Shown: positions 24,529 to 36,040, numbered from the stretch's first letter. The stretch is DNA of 64,000 nt from Chamaecyparis obtusa (GCA_027943335.1 BSBK01008829.1:1-64000); one strand, 5' to 3'. Numbers and translations are program-made. Notes: generated by a model not told the origin, from the sequence alone.

Positions 24529-25140
24529 CATTTATGTTCCTATTATGGAACTCCACATTATGTACACAATGTTAGCCTAATCATTGGGGGCTCATTGTCT
24601 TTCATTGTATTGTAAGAAATATAATAGGTCCTTTTCCATCCTTTTCCCTATGCTTGGAGGGCAAGGATGTCATCTCCTTCTTTTCTATCTTTCTCGGATT
24701 CACCTGTTTCCTTGGTTAAGTAGTATCTATCTATTATGTGATATCCAATCATACATGAAAATTTTGGATTGCATTGAGGATATTTGTCATTGATCAAAAC
24801 CTATTTCATTGTTTGACATTAGGTTTCCATGGTTGATATATCTCTCACCTTGAAAATTGAAAAGTGTGCTATCCCTCACAAGGGTTACTTTTTCACTTCT
24901 TGCATGATATCTCTTTGCATTTACCGCTTCCATGGCCTCATAGGAGCTGTGACCTTCTTGGCTTGGACTGGGTGTTATCTATGGATATTGTCTTGATGTT
25001 GAAGAAGGATTTATCCTTGTTCATTTCTTTCCTTAACATGTCAAAATAGTATGCTTTTTCCATCTTAAGGAGGGGGGCATATATATGGCCTCCCTCATTC
25101 TATATTATGTATTTTTGTTCTAACCTTTTGTTTTGCAACA
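24529..25140 (+). other. Non-coding 3' interior of element B
   Basis: Where an autonomous element would carry RT and integrase, no pol motif is visible in any frame. Short frames are random. Confidence 0.6.
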
Positions 25141-25337
25141 TGCTAAATCTTGGAAGGTAACGCACATAAGTTGCTAAATCCTAAAGGGACACATATTTCC
25201 AATTTCAAATATGCTAAATCATCTAAAGGTAACGCACATAAGTTGCTAAATCTTGAAGGGACATGCATTTCCAATATGCTAAATCTTCCGAGGGTAATGC
25301 ACATAAGTTGCTAAATCCTAAGGAGACATGCATTTCA
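25141..25337 (+). repeat. Three tandem units of about 65 bp inside element B
   Basis: Units at about 25141-25208, 25209-25272 and 25273-25337 share GCTAAATCnT, GGTAACGCACATAAGTTGCT and GGGACATGCATTTCC. They lie in the non-coding 3' interior before the 3' LTR. Confidence 0.85.
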
Positions 25338-25863
25338 TATTCGTAGTGATACAAGAAGGTAGATTTGTGGGTATTCCAGAAGCTGTCAGAAGATGCGTTA
25401 CAATTTCAAGCCACAATTTATGGGTGAACCTATTGGGCTCTCCCTCTAGGGTGATTCATGGTAAGGTGGGCATCTTACAAGGAAAGGTAATCACTTTCTC
25501 CTTTCTCTCTTTTCGCTTTCATGCTAGTGGGACACGATTGTGAAGCTATGTTATTTATATTGTTGCTCTTTTCTTTCTTATGTAATCATTTATGATTTTA
25601 TGATAGCTTTCCAAATATGATATTAGTATGAGAAATATTTCTTAGCAAGGTTTCTTATGCTAATTGATTTGGGTTATTTAGTGCTAACCCCTGTTCTTTT
25701 GGTTTTCTCTTTTTTTCACCCTCATGCATATATGATGACTTAGAATCCTTAGCCTAGGGGCTTGTGTCCTTATCTAAGTTTTATTTTATCTATTTGTGAA
25801 TCTACTTGGATCTCTTCTTTCTTCTCCTTTAGCAAGAGTTTGCATCAAGTCCATACTCTTGCT

Positions 25864-25878
25864 AAAGTGGGAGCTTAA
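25864..25878 (+). promoter_or_regulatory. Polypurine tract of element B
   Basis: AAAGTGGGAGCTTAA lies immediately before the 3' LTR start at 25879. It is the likely primer for plus-strand DNA synthesis, although not purely purine. Confidence 0.5.
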
Positions 25879-27536
25879 TGTATCATCTTAAAATGGAAGC
25901 ACTTCCATGATAATAAAGTTTTTCCATTTGAGTAGGTGTTTTGGGATCATTTCAAGCACCTTGAATGGTTCCTTGTCTTTTATATGGCTTTCTCCCCATT
26001 ATCCACTTCTTTTCTACACTTGATTCTTTCATTCTAGGTGAAATTAGGGTTAGGATCCTGAGGATTCTCCTTAATTTCTCTCTTCTATGGCTCTATTTTC
26101 TAGGTAGGACTTATAAATAGGTCATCTTTACCTTCATCATGTTCATCATAGGATTTTATGCCTCTCCCTAGCACTCAACCCTATTCTGACATCATTTCTA
26201 GGTCTCCGGGCACTCTCGGGACCTCCTATTTCTGATTTTAGCATCTCTGGACTGAGACCATGAGATCTATAACCTCAAGGTAAAATTCAACCTAAAGAGT
26301 TCAATGATGATCTATGTCAGGTTTGATCTCATCCTTGACCTTGGGTTCAAGTTTCAACATCTCGTGATCTCTAGTTGTCGGGTTTCAGAAATAATTATTT
26401 TCCTGCTTCTGGGTCGGCTATTTTTGGTCTCCAAAATGGTAAAATCTTAAATTATATTTAATTTAGGTCCATTCCTAAAGGTTTGAGGCCTAATTGGAAT
26501 TTAATTCCATAAGGTGGCCCCTCTAGAGGATTGTTCCCTAGATCACTATAAAAGGATGCCTTCCTCTCTCATTTCCTACATCAAGTTTCTAAGCAATCTC
26601 ATGATCAAGGCATCAAGTTTGCAATATCCTCTCTCAAGCTCTCAAGGTGATCAAGAAAGAATTTATTCAAGTAAGCATCCATTCAAGCATTCAATTCCTC
26701 TTCTCCATCCAAATTCTCCATTGAAGATCAAGGATTCAAGCATTCAAGCCATTGAAGGGATTTGGTTCAAGCATGTAAGATTCATCATTCAAACCCTAGA
26801 TCTAGCCATTATCATGATGTGATCTTCCTTCAAGATCCTTTGTTCATCTTCTAGATCCATTCAATTTTCTATCAAGGTGGATTCCAAGCATACAATCATG
26901 GAGGTTTGATTTACATTTATTGATGTTATGTTCAAGCTTTCATATTAACATACTTGATTACATTTCAAATACAATTTTCATATCTATTGAATATCATAGC
27001 TTCGTTGTTAGATCTATTTCTACTACTTGCTAGAATTCTCCATTTCAATTTCAATATTATGGTTGATTCCAAACCAGTATTAACCATGGAAAACCCCCCA
27101 AAAAAAAAAAAAAATCCTCTTTTTTCTTGTAGCTACAAGTGCGGAATTGTAGATTTGAGCTTGGATTTGGATACCCTTTTCATCAAACTTCTAAGATCTG
27201 CAAACAAAATCAAAGTCAATCTTTAGAATAAAAATGTAGTCTTTGTCCTTTTAAGAGGGTCAAAGACTACCTGTTGTTAGAAAGAGAAAATATTTTTGGG
27301 TTTACTTCGTCTCTGCATTTCCAGTCTGAGAAAGGTTGCAAAATCACCCTAAACTGTACACAAATACCTAAAAATAGGTATTTCCAAATTAATTTCATCA
27401 TGAGATATGTATCTTATATAGTCTAATTTCAAGTATTTCCCCTATAATTCAAATGTATGTGTAAAATATTGGTTTTAGGGTCTCTTTTATGTACAAACCA
27501 TTATTCTAGGACCCCGTCCATATTTTATACTATACA
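25879..27536 (+). repeat. 3' LTR of element B
   Basis: 1658 bp, TGTATC...TATACA. It matches 20242-21929 with scattered substitutions and small indels. An A-run of about 14 bases lies near 27100. TATA copy at 26547-26555. Followed after two bases by copia element A. Confidence 0.92.
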
Positions 27537-27630
27537 CTTGTTGGAAACAATTGTCTGAAGGAAATTGCTACTCAATTATATATTGTCTTTGATGTCACAC
27601 AATGTCATAGTCCGTAGCAATCAGATCCTA

Positions 27631-27963
27631 CCGAGCTCAGTCGGTCTGCTAGACAGGAATATTAGTGCTTACCGAGTCCACTCGGTTATCAAAGAAAAGC
27701 AGTGTCTACCGAGTTCACTCGGTTACCAAAGGAAATTTAGTATTTACCGAGTTCACTCGGTTATCAAAAAAAAAGTTAGTGTTTACCGAGTTCAGTCGGT
27801 CATCGAAGAAAAGTTATTGTTTACCGAGTTCAGTCGGTCATCGAAGAAAAGTTAGTGTTTACCGAGTTCAGTCGGTTATCGAAGGTAAAAGATTGTCGGT
27901 GTTTACCGAGTTCCCTCGGTCTCCGAAAGATTATAGAAAGTTATGGTCACCGAGCACTGTCGG
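27631..27963 (+). repeat. Tandem palindrome array in U3 of copia A
   Basis: Nine units of about 37-46 bp, each holding a 16-bp palindrome-like word of the form ACCGAGTTCASTCGGT (half-sites ACCGAG and CTCGGT or GTCGGT). It lies about 90 bp upstream of the TATA box. The 3' LTR array has one unit fewer, which accounts for the 37-bp length difference between LTRs. Confidence 0.9.
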
Positions 27964-28049
27964 CCCTTGAATGATTTTTTGCAAATAGAGTTTGCTTAAT
28001 TTAGTCGACTGTTATACTAAATAATGTCGATTTGAAAAATCTAAAATCA

Positions 28050-28057
28050 TATAAATA
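28050..28057 (+). promoter_or_regulatory. TATA box of copia A 5' LTR
   Basis: TATAAATA followed by AAAGG, conserved at 33892-33899 in the 3' LTR. Confidence 0.7.
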
Positions 28058-28797
28058 AAAGGTCAAATGTGAAAAGTAAACAAGAAAAAGACAGCAGAAG
28101 ATTTACAGAAGAAAAGAAGGAAAGGTGTATGCGAATTTGTGAAGGATGTTCAGATATCCTTGAGGTGCAGCAGAGATTTATTCGATTAGAAAGGATCAGA
28201 CTTATGCAGAACAGAGATCTATAATCAGCAAGACAGTTGCATTATTATACAGGTCATTTTTCATTGTTACCTTCTTATCATTGTAACAGTGAACTCTAAA
28301 TCTCTTAACCGAGTTGGTTTAACAACCATATTGTAAATCCTCTAACAAGGTGACAATTCCATTGAATTGTTTTCAAGACCTCTTACCAGGCCACTCCTAG
28401 CAGGGTGCTTTAAATCCTCTAACAAGGTCACACCTAACAGTGTGTTTTGTAACCTTTTACCGGGTTGGCTTCTAACCGGGCATCACTTCAAAAAAGTGAA
28501 AATCAGTATCTAGATACATTGGTGGTTTTTCCCATATTGGGTTTCCACGTTAAATCTTGTGTCTCTTGTGTTCTTAATTTCCTCCTCAATCATATACATG
28601 TGCTGATGAATATCTAAAGATAATTTTGCTAATACTTTCTGCATCTTCAAAGTTACTGCAATCTATTTACCGAGTGCTAAAACAAATAACATTATTAAGA
28701 TATCCTAAGGGATCTGCAAAGAATTAATTATGAAGTGTTTTATGGTTGACTGATTCACCCCCCCCCCTCTCAGTCACTTCATCCATATTCCATCAAT

Positions 28798-28809
28798 TGG
28801 TATCACAGC
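28798..28809 (+). promoter_or_regulatory. Primer-binding site of copia A
   Basis: TGGTATCACAGC begins two bases after the 5' LTR. One base differs from the plant initiator-Met tRNA primer site TGGTATCAGAGC. Confidence 0.9.
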
Positions 28810-28857
28810 TTTTGGTGCTTGCAGGAAGGGTTTCAAGGACCTAAGCTAAAGATCAGG

Positions 28858-31800
28858 ATGTCTTACAAGAGGGAAATTCCAAAGCTCAACAGAGATAACT
28901 TTTCAGCATGGCAAGGTCTCATGCGACTTCATCTGGCTTCCATTGGTGATTCAGGATGCAAATACATTGATGAAGAATACGCAATTCCTAATGGCGCATT
29001 AACTGTTGAAGACATTACAGATAAAAAGACTCACAACACCATGACGATAGACATTGCATCTGCTCTCAGCTATGAAGAATTTGATGATATTAAAGACTAC
29101 ACTACTACATATGAAATGTGGATGGCACTAAAGAAAATATATGGTGGTGATGCAAATGTGAAAAGAGCCAAAGCAGAAAGCCTAAGAGGATAGTTTGACA
29201 AGATGAATATGAAGGAAGATGAAAATATTGCAAAATATGTTGAAAGAATCAAAGCAAGTGTAAGTGCAATTAGAGCTTCTAGAGGAACAATCTCAAATGA
29301 GACTATTATAAGTAAGGTACTCAGAACATTACTCCCTATCTATGCAATAAGAGTATCAGCTATTCAAGAAAGAAGATGTGAAACAAACCACAATATAACT
29401 TTGGATGCTTTAGTTGGAAGATTGACAGCCTTTGAATTAGACAACTATGTTCCTAGTTCCAAAAATATTGAATCAGCATTTGAGGCCAAGGTTTCACTAA
29501 AGAAGAACAAGAAAATTAAAGAAGTTCAGTCAGAAAGTGAAGAAGTATCAGAAGAAAGTTCTGATAGTGATCTTGAAATTGTAGAAGCATTACTTGCAAA
29601 GAAGTACTCCAGAGGGAAAGGTAAGTATAAAGGTAAAACTCCTTTAATCTATTTTTCATGTGAAGAAATTGGACATATTGCAGCTAGGTGCCCAAACAAG
29701 CAAGTCAAAGAAGAGAAGAGAAGTCACAAGTACTATGGCAAAAATAATTTCAAATCATACAAGGATAAAGGTAAGAAATCATGTTTTATGGCTAAAGATT
29801 CTGATGATAGTGAAGAAGAAATTGTCTTTATTGCTATAAAAGATGAATCTGATGATGATGAAGATAAGATGGCACTTATTTCTCATATAAGAAAAGATGA
29901 TATATGGATAATAGACAGCGGATGTTCACACCACATGATTGGTGACAAGACAAAATTTGAATATCTAGAAGACTGTGATAGTGGTAATGTAAGATTTGGA
30001 AACAATGAACCTTGTTGTATAAAAGGAAAAGGAAGAATCTCATTAACCAAAGAACTCATATGTGATAATGCTTATTGGGTTGAAGGACTAAAACATAATC
30101 TTCTAAGTGTAGCACAGCTAATCAACACTGGTTTCAAGGTTGAATTCATGAATGGTCAAGCAAGACTGCTGGATGGAAAAGGAAAACTCATTGGATCAGG
30201 CAAACAAACAAAAGGTAACTTATTTTATCTTGATCTCAGTGAATATTCATGCTTTATTGCTCAAATAGAAGAAAGTTGGCTATGGCACAAAAGGTTATGT
30301 CATGTGAATTTTGATAACATGATAAAAATAAGAAAATTCAAGAAGGTTAGAGGCATTCCTACTTTGAAGAAACCTGACACTGGTCTATGTAAGAATTGTC
30401 AGATTGGCAAAATGAGTAAAACTAGTTTCAAGAGTAAGAACTATCAGTCTAAAGAAATTTTGGAAATTGTGCATACTGATTTATGTGGACCTATTGGTAT
30501 ACAAAGCTATACTGGAGATAAATTCTTTATTCTTTTCGTTGATGATTATTCTAGAATGATGACTGTTATGTATTTAAGAGAAAAATCAGAAGCATTTGAA
30601 AATTTCAAATGGTACTTAGCAAGAGTAGAAAAGGAAACAGGGAAAAGATTGAAATGCTTAAGATCAGACAGAGGTGGTGAATTCATCTCCCATGATTTTA
30701 ACAATTTTTGCATTGAAAGAGGAATCAAAAGACAGGTATCAGCTCCTAGAACTCCTGAGCAGAATGGAATAGCAGAAAGAAGAAACAGATCTATTATGGA
30801 TTGTGCAAGGAATCTAATGATAGAAAAGAACATCGCTATAAAGTACTGGAAGGAAGCTATCAGCACTGCAGTTCATACCTTGAACCGGGTACAACTGAAG
30901 AAAGACACATTCAAAACTCCTTATGAATTATGGTATGGCTATAAACCCAATATAAGTTACATGAAAATATTTGGTAGCAAGTGTTATATCTTAAAAGAAT
31001 CTAGAAGAAATAAATTTGATGTGAAAAGTGATGAAGGAATATTCCTAGGATATTCTAGCAAAAGCAAGGCATACAAATGTCTGAACTTATCTACTCACAA
31101 AGTCATAGAAAGTATACATGTAAAATTTGATGAGTTTGCAGAAAAGACTGAGGAAGAAAGCAAAAGGGAACCTGAGAACTACAGAAGATTCGTTTACATT
31201 GAACCTGAAACATTGGCAGACACAACTATCAGTAAGGAAACTATATCTACCGAGCCGAGCACAGTTATCGAGTCACAAACCAAGTCACAGGAAGAAGTTC
31301 AAACTGAGTCACAGGAAGAAATTCAGACCGAGTCTCAGCCTGAAGTTACCGAGCAAATATCTATCGAGCCCAAGCAACCTGAAGAAGAGATCCTAGAAGA
31401 CAACAACATGAATCATTCAAAAGGCAAGGAACCTATACTAGCCAAATATGTCAGAAGACATCATACACCAGATCAAATCACTGGAAACAAATCAGATGGT
31501 ACTATGACGAGAAGCAAGCTAAAAGGTACATGTCTGCTTACTGACTTTGAACCTAGAAATATCAAAGATGCACTGGAAAATGAAATTTGGATTGAAGCAA
31601 TGAATGAAGAATTAGAACAAATACAAAAGAACAAAACTTGGACTCTTGTACCTAGACCTAAAGATAAGAATGTAATTGGAACAAAATGGGTATTCACGAA
31701 TAAGCTGAATGAAGATGGTCAAGTATCTAGAAACAAAGCTAGATTGGTATGTAAAGGTTATTCTCAAGAAGAAGGTATAGATTATGGAGAAACTTTCACT

Positions 31801-33087
31801 CCTGTTGCAAGATTAGAAGGTGTAAGAACTTTACTTGCTTATGCAGCACACAAAGGATTTAAGGTATATCAGATGGATATAAAATCTGCATTTCTCAATG
31901 GAATTCTTGATGAAGAAGTCTACATTGAACAACCTGAAGGTTTTGTTGATCCAGATAAAAGGGACATGGTCTGCAGGTTACACAAAGCATTGTATGGTTT
32001 AAAGCAAGCTCCTAGAGCATGGTATGAAAGACTCCATAACTATTTGATTCAGATTAATTTCAAAAGAGCTAATGATAACAGCAATCTGTATATTAAAGAA
32101 GGACCTGATGACAAAATTGTATTGGCAGAAATATTTGTGGATGATACTATATTTACAGGGAATGAGGATCAGTGCAAAGAATTTTCAGAACAAATGAACA
32201 AAGAATTTGAAATGTCTATGTTTGGTTTAATAAAATTCTTTGTTGGTCTTCAAATTCAGCAAAGCAAGAATGGTATATACATTACTCAATCCAAATACAT
32301 TAAGGAGATACTTAAGAAGTTTGGTATGGAAGATTCAAAACCAATTGGTACACCCATGTGTACTGGACTAAAACTTACCAAAAATGATGATTCAAAAGAA
32401 GTTGATCAGACCCTATACCGATCTATGATTGGAAAATTGCAGTATATAGTACATACAAGACCTGATATTGCCTTAGCAGTCGGTATAGTAGCTAGATTCT
32501 CAGCAAAACCTAAGGAAAATCACATGATGGCAATCAAAAGAATCTTAAGATACTTAAGAGGAACTGAAGAATATGGTTTGTGGTATAAATTTGGAGGCAA
32601 TCTAGACTTGAATGTGTTTACTGATGCTGATTGGGCAGGAAACATTGATGATAGAAAAAGCACAAGTGGTGGAGCATTTTTTCTTGGAAAAAGACTGGTA
32701 TCCTAGACTAGTAAAAAGCAGAATTGCACATCTCAATCCACAGCTGAAGCAGAATATGTTGCTGCTGTAGTAAACTGTTCAAATATTGTTTGGTTTAAAC
32801 AACTATTAGAAGGGATGAAGGTTGAAATCAAAGAACCAGTTGTTATATTTTGTGACAATACCAGTGCAATAAACATCTCTAAGAATCCAGTGATGCATTC
32901 CAAAACTAAGCACATTGCTATTAAATATCACTTTGTCAGAGAATTGGTGTAGGACAAGGAAATTAGATTAGAATATATTCATACAAAAGAACAGATTGCA
33001 GACATTTTTACCAAACCATTACCTAAGGATGCATTTGTGTATCTAAGAGGTAAGTTAGGGGTCATTCCCCTATCCGAGGCTCACTAA
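28858..33087 (+). pseudogene. Copia A gag-pol polyprotein, three in-frame TAG stops
   Basis: The start at 28858 (MSYKREIPKLNRDNFSAW) fits copia gag; the ATG at 28819 is upstream in the same frame. One frame runs to 33087, broken only by TAG at 29191, 32704 and 32950. Domains in order: gag; a zinc knuckle near 29653 whose first Cys is Tyr ([14 protein letters not shown]); protease [11 protein letters not shown] at about 29905; integrase zinc region (CKNCQIGKM) and core with HTDLCGP, SDRGGEF and NGIAERR (30470-30790); an acidic linker with repeated TESQ words (31220-31400); RT from about 31640 with FVDD at 32134-32145; RNase H with TDADWAG at 32620, QSTAEAEY and DIFTKPLP. RT, protease and integrase catalytic residues are intact. 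The stops would truncate gag and RNase H. Confidence 0.95.
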
Positions 33088-33405
33088 ATACAGTTTTAGT
33101 GATGCATCAACCAGAACATGATTGAAAATCAACCAGTTGATGCAGCATATTCAAGGAATCATTGCATATGAATCAGTACTTGAGGTACATTAATTTTCAC
33201 CGGTAATATGTGAATTGTCTTTGGCATGTGTTGTCAAAGAGGGAGTGTTTGCTATGTCTTTTCTATTATTTCAAGAAATTTTCAATAGTCAGAAGGAAAA
33301 ATTTTTAGGATAAAGGAAGTTTGCTGACAGAGGGAGATTTGAATCTGAACCAAGCTAACTCTTTCAAATTTCTTATGATATGACATATTGTGTTGCCATC
33401 AATGC
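33088..33405 (+). other. 3' untranslated interior of copia A
   Basis: Non-coding stretch between the pol stop at 33087 and the polypurine tract. No further ORF, so there is no envelope-like gene. Confidence 0.7.
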
Positions 33406-33417
33406 CAAAGAGGGAGA
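33406..33417 (+). promoter_or_regulatory. Polypurine tract of copia A
   Basis: CAAAGAGGGAGA lies directly before the 3' LTR start at 33419. A near copy, CAAAGAGGGAGTG, occurs at about 33235, typical of a duplicated tract. Confidence 0.8.
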
Positions 33418-33418
33418 T

Positions 33419-34638
33419 TGTTGGAAACAATTGTCTGAAGGAAATTGCTACTCAATTATGTATTGTCTTTGATGTCACACAATGTCATAGTCCGCAGCAA
33501 TCAGATCCTACCGAGCTCAGTCGGTCTGCCAGATAGGAATATTAGTGCTTACCGAGTCCACTCGGTTATCAAAGAAAAGCAGTGTCTACCGAGTTCACTC
33601 GGTTACCAAAGGAAATTTAGTATTTACCGAGTTCACTCAGTTATCAAAAAAAAAGTTAGTGTTTACCGAGTTTAGTCGGTCATCGAAGAAAAGTTAGTGT
33701 TTACCAAGTTCAGTCGGTTATCGAAGGTAAAAGATTGTTGGTGTTTACCGAGTTCCCTCGGTCTCTGAAAGATTATAGAAAGTTATGGTCACCGAGCACT
33801 GTCGGCCCTTGAAGGATTTTTTGCAAATAGAGTTTTCTTAATTCAGCTGACTGTTATACTAAATAATGTCGATTTGACAAATCTAACATCATATAAATAA
33901 AAGGTCAAATGTGAAAAGTAAACAAGAAAAAGACAGTAGAAGATTTACAGAAGAAAAGCAGGAAAGGTGTATGCAAATTTGTGAAGGATGTTTAGATATC
34001 CTTGAGGTGCAGCAGAGATTTATTCGATCAGAAAGGATAAGACTTATGCAGAACAGAGATCTGTAATCAGCAAGACAGTTGCATTATTATACAGGTCATT
34101 TTTCATTGTTACCTTCTTATCATTGTAACAGTGAATTCTAAATCTCTTAACCGAGTTGGTTTAACAACCATATTGTAAATCCTCTAACAAGGTGACAATT
34201 CCATTGAATTATTTTCAAGACCTCTTACCAGGCCACTCCTAGCAGGGTGTTTTAAATCCTCTAACAAGGTCACACCTAACAGTGTGTTTTGTAACCTTTT
34301 ACCGGGTTGGCTTCTAACCGGGCATCACTTCAGAAAAGTGAAAATCAGTATCTAGATACATTGGTGGTTTTTCCCATATTGGGTTTCCATGTTAAATCTT
34401 GTGTCTCTTGTGTTCTTAATTGCTTTCTCAATCATATACATGTGCTAATGAATATCTAAAGATAATTTTGCTAATACTTTCTGCATCTTCAAAGTTACTG
34501 CAATCTATTTACCGAGTGCTAAAATAGATAACATTGTTAAGATATCCTAAGGGATCTGGAAAGAATTAATTGTGAAGTGTTTTATGGTTAACTGATTCAC
34601 TCCCCCCCCCTCTCAGTCACTTCATCCATATTCCATCA
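33419..34638 (+). repeat. 3' LTR of copia A
   Basis: 1220 bp, matching 27539-28795 with about 3% differences and lacking one 37-bp palindrome unit. TATA copy at 33892-33899. Confidence 0.95.
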
Positions 34639-35117
34639 ACTTGGAAAAAATACAAGAAAATATACATCATATCCAAACATGGTTCTACTACTTTTATATA
34701 GAATGTTATCAAAAAATATTATCATTTGATTTTGTTTATTGTGGTTAGACATACATGTACTTGTTATATTTCTAGTCCTGATTGATAGAATTATTTAAAA
34801 ATAGCTATAACTTTCAAATTGTATAACCTTTTTGAAATCCAAAACATGTGTCACATTCTATGATTTTTCTACTACAAAAAAAATAAAAAATAAAAATCAA
34901 TTTGATAAAATTTAGACTAAGTTAACATGGTCAGACACAAGAGTTTTTGTATTCTGGAAAATTTGTAGAAGAAAAATCATAATTAATTATATACTTGGAA
35001 AAAAGTTACAAAAAAATATTTTTCACACCTAGACATGATTCTACTACTTATATCTAGAATCTTGTAAAAAAACATTATCATTTGATTGTGTTTAAGGTGG
35101 TTAGACATACACCTATA
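34639..35117 (+). mobile_element. TIR element C, middle part
   Basis: Resumes exactly where 20241 left off: TTGGAAAAAATACAAG continues the family sequence after CATAATTAATTATTTAG. It then carries a second tandem unit (TAGTCCTGATTGATAGAATT, CTATAACTTTCAAATTG) up to CATACACCTATA. It ends at the LTR of element D (35118). The right terminal repeat is missing from the window and should follow the 3' LTR of D. Confidence 0.85.
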
Positions 35118-36036
35118 TGCACCCTAAAATGGTCACCTAGACTTTGGGCCCCATTCTCTAATTTATCAATTTCCTGAATCAATGCTTTGCAATATTTTCA
35201 ATCAAATCAATTTCCTTGATCAAATCCTAATTCTATCATTTATTCGATTATATTCTATGGGTTAACCATTTTATCCTAAGTCTTTATTTAATTAAAAGGA
35301 ATTCCCTCCCCTTTTATTAAATAAAAAACCCCCACTTTCTTCTTATCCTAAGTTGCACAAATAAAGCATTATTCCTATTTTATAAATAGAAGAAAAGGCA
35401 TTTTTGTCTCACATGGGGCACAAAAGTCAACACTTCTTTCTCATTGGAGGAGATTTGTACACAAGGATTGATCCCACTTTCAAAATCCACCCTTGATCAA
35501 ATATTTTGCCTCTTAATCTCCATGGTCCATTTATCTTTAAAAGGATAGCTCTTTTCTCATTCAAAGGATCCCACTCTTGATGCTAATGTTGTGCTCTAAG
35601 TTTTCTTGGTGACTTTGGAGCTTTGGAGAGCTTGTTGCATTTGAGTCTTCATACTTTCATTATAGCTTAGTTTTCATGGAATTCTTATCTTAGTTCCTTT
35701 CATGTTTTAGCTTAATCCACATAATTTAATTAGCAAAGGCTTGTAATACTCTCATTTTCATAGCATAGTTGCATTCTTCCATTCCCATCCTAATATAGTT
35801 TGCATTGCATCTTTCATTGTGATTCTTCAATATATTGGCATTCTTTCCCTTGTCTCTTTGAATCTCCCATTGCATGGTTTACTAGAAAGGCTATATGCTT
35901 AATAGCTCTAGCTAAGAGCCCTCTAAAAACCCTTGCACTCCATGCCTAGGGAGCTCTAGGTTTCTTTCTCAAGGTTTCCAATCCATGGATGCCCTTGGAA
36001 GGAATGACTTAGAGAAGTGCACATTTTGAGTGTACA
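35118..36036 (+). repeat. 5' LTR of gypsy D
   Basis: About 919 bp from TGCACC to TGTACA, immediately followed by a primer-binding site. It has a TATA box at 35381-35389. The start is inferred from where TIR element C breaks off. The second LTR is outside the window, so both ends rest on the primer site, the inverted termini and the C junction. Confidence 0.7.
35381..35389 (+). promoter_or_regulatory. TATA box of gypsy D LTR
   Basis: TATAAATAG within the LTR, preceded by a CT-rich segment; the best promoter candidate in it. Confidence 0.6.
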
Positions 36037-36040
36037 TTTT

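Larger units (their letters stand above)
20242..27536 (+). mobile_element. Retrotransposon B, non-autonomous gag-protease element
   Basis: Full-length LTR element: 5' LTR 20242-21929 and 3' LTR 25879-27536, both starting TGTATC and ending TATACA, with an internal region of 3.95 kb. The interior encodes only gag-like, protease and G-patch-like segments; no RT, RNase H or integrase is present. It would need pol functions from another gypsy element. Flanks GTCGG (left) and CT|TGG (right, split by element A) agree at 3 of 5 bases; the family consensus of element C at this point is GTTGG, so each side may carry one mutation. Confidence 0.88.
27539..28795 (+). repeat. 5' LTR of copia A
   Basis: TGTTGGAA at the left and TTCCATCA at the right form the inverted ends. 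It contains a U3 tandem array of palindromic words (27631-27963), a TATA box TATAAATA at 28050-28057, and a C/T tract ending CTCTCAGTCAC just before the end. Frames 27565-27855 and 27665-27970 are artefacts of the tandem array. Confidence 0.95.
27539..34638 (+). mobile_element. Ty1/copia retrotransposon A, nearly complete
   Basis: 7.1 kb with LTRs 27539-28795 (1257 bp) and 33419-34638 (1220 bp), a primer-binding site, a gag-pol frame in copia order (gag, protease, integrase, RT, RNase H) and a polypurine tract. By eye the LTRs differ at about 39 of 1220 aligned positions (about 3%), mostly transitions, plus one 37-bp unit. Flanks: ACACT before and ACTTG after; the duplication is imperfect, and ACTTG on both sides fits only if the LTR began two bases later. 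It lies at the right edge of element B, within the TIR element C. Confidence 0.95.

Noticed and set aside
27631..27963. Regularly spaced repeats resembling a CRISPR array
   Set aside because: Units are tandem with only short variable parts, lie in a plant copia U3, and recur in the other LTR.
27534..34643. Clean TSD for copia A
   Set aside because: With TG...CA ends the flanks are ACACT and ACTTG, which do not match; ACTTG on both sides needs the LTR to start at 27541. Reported as ambiguous.
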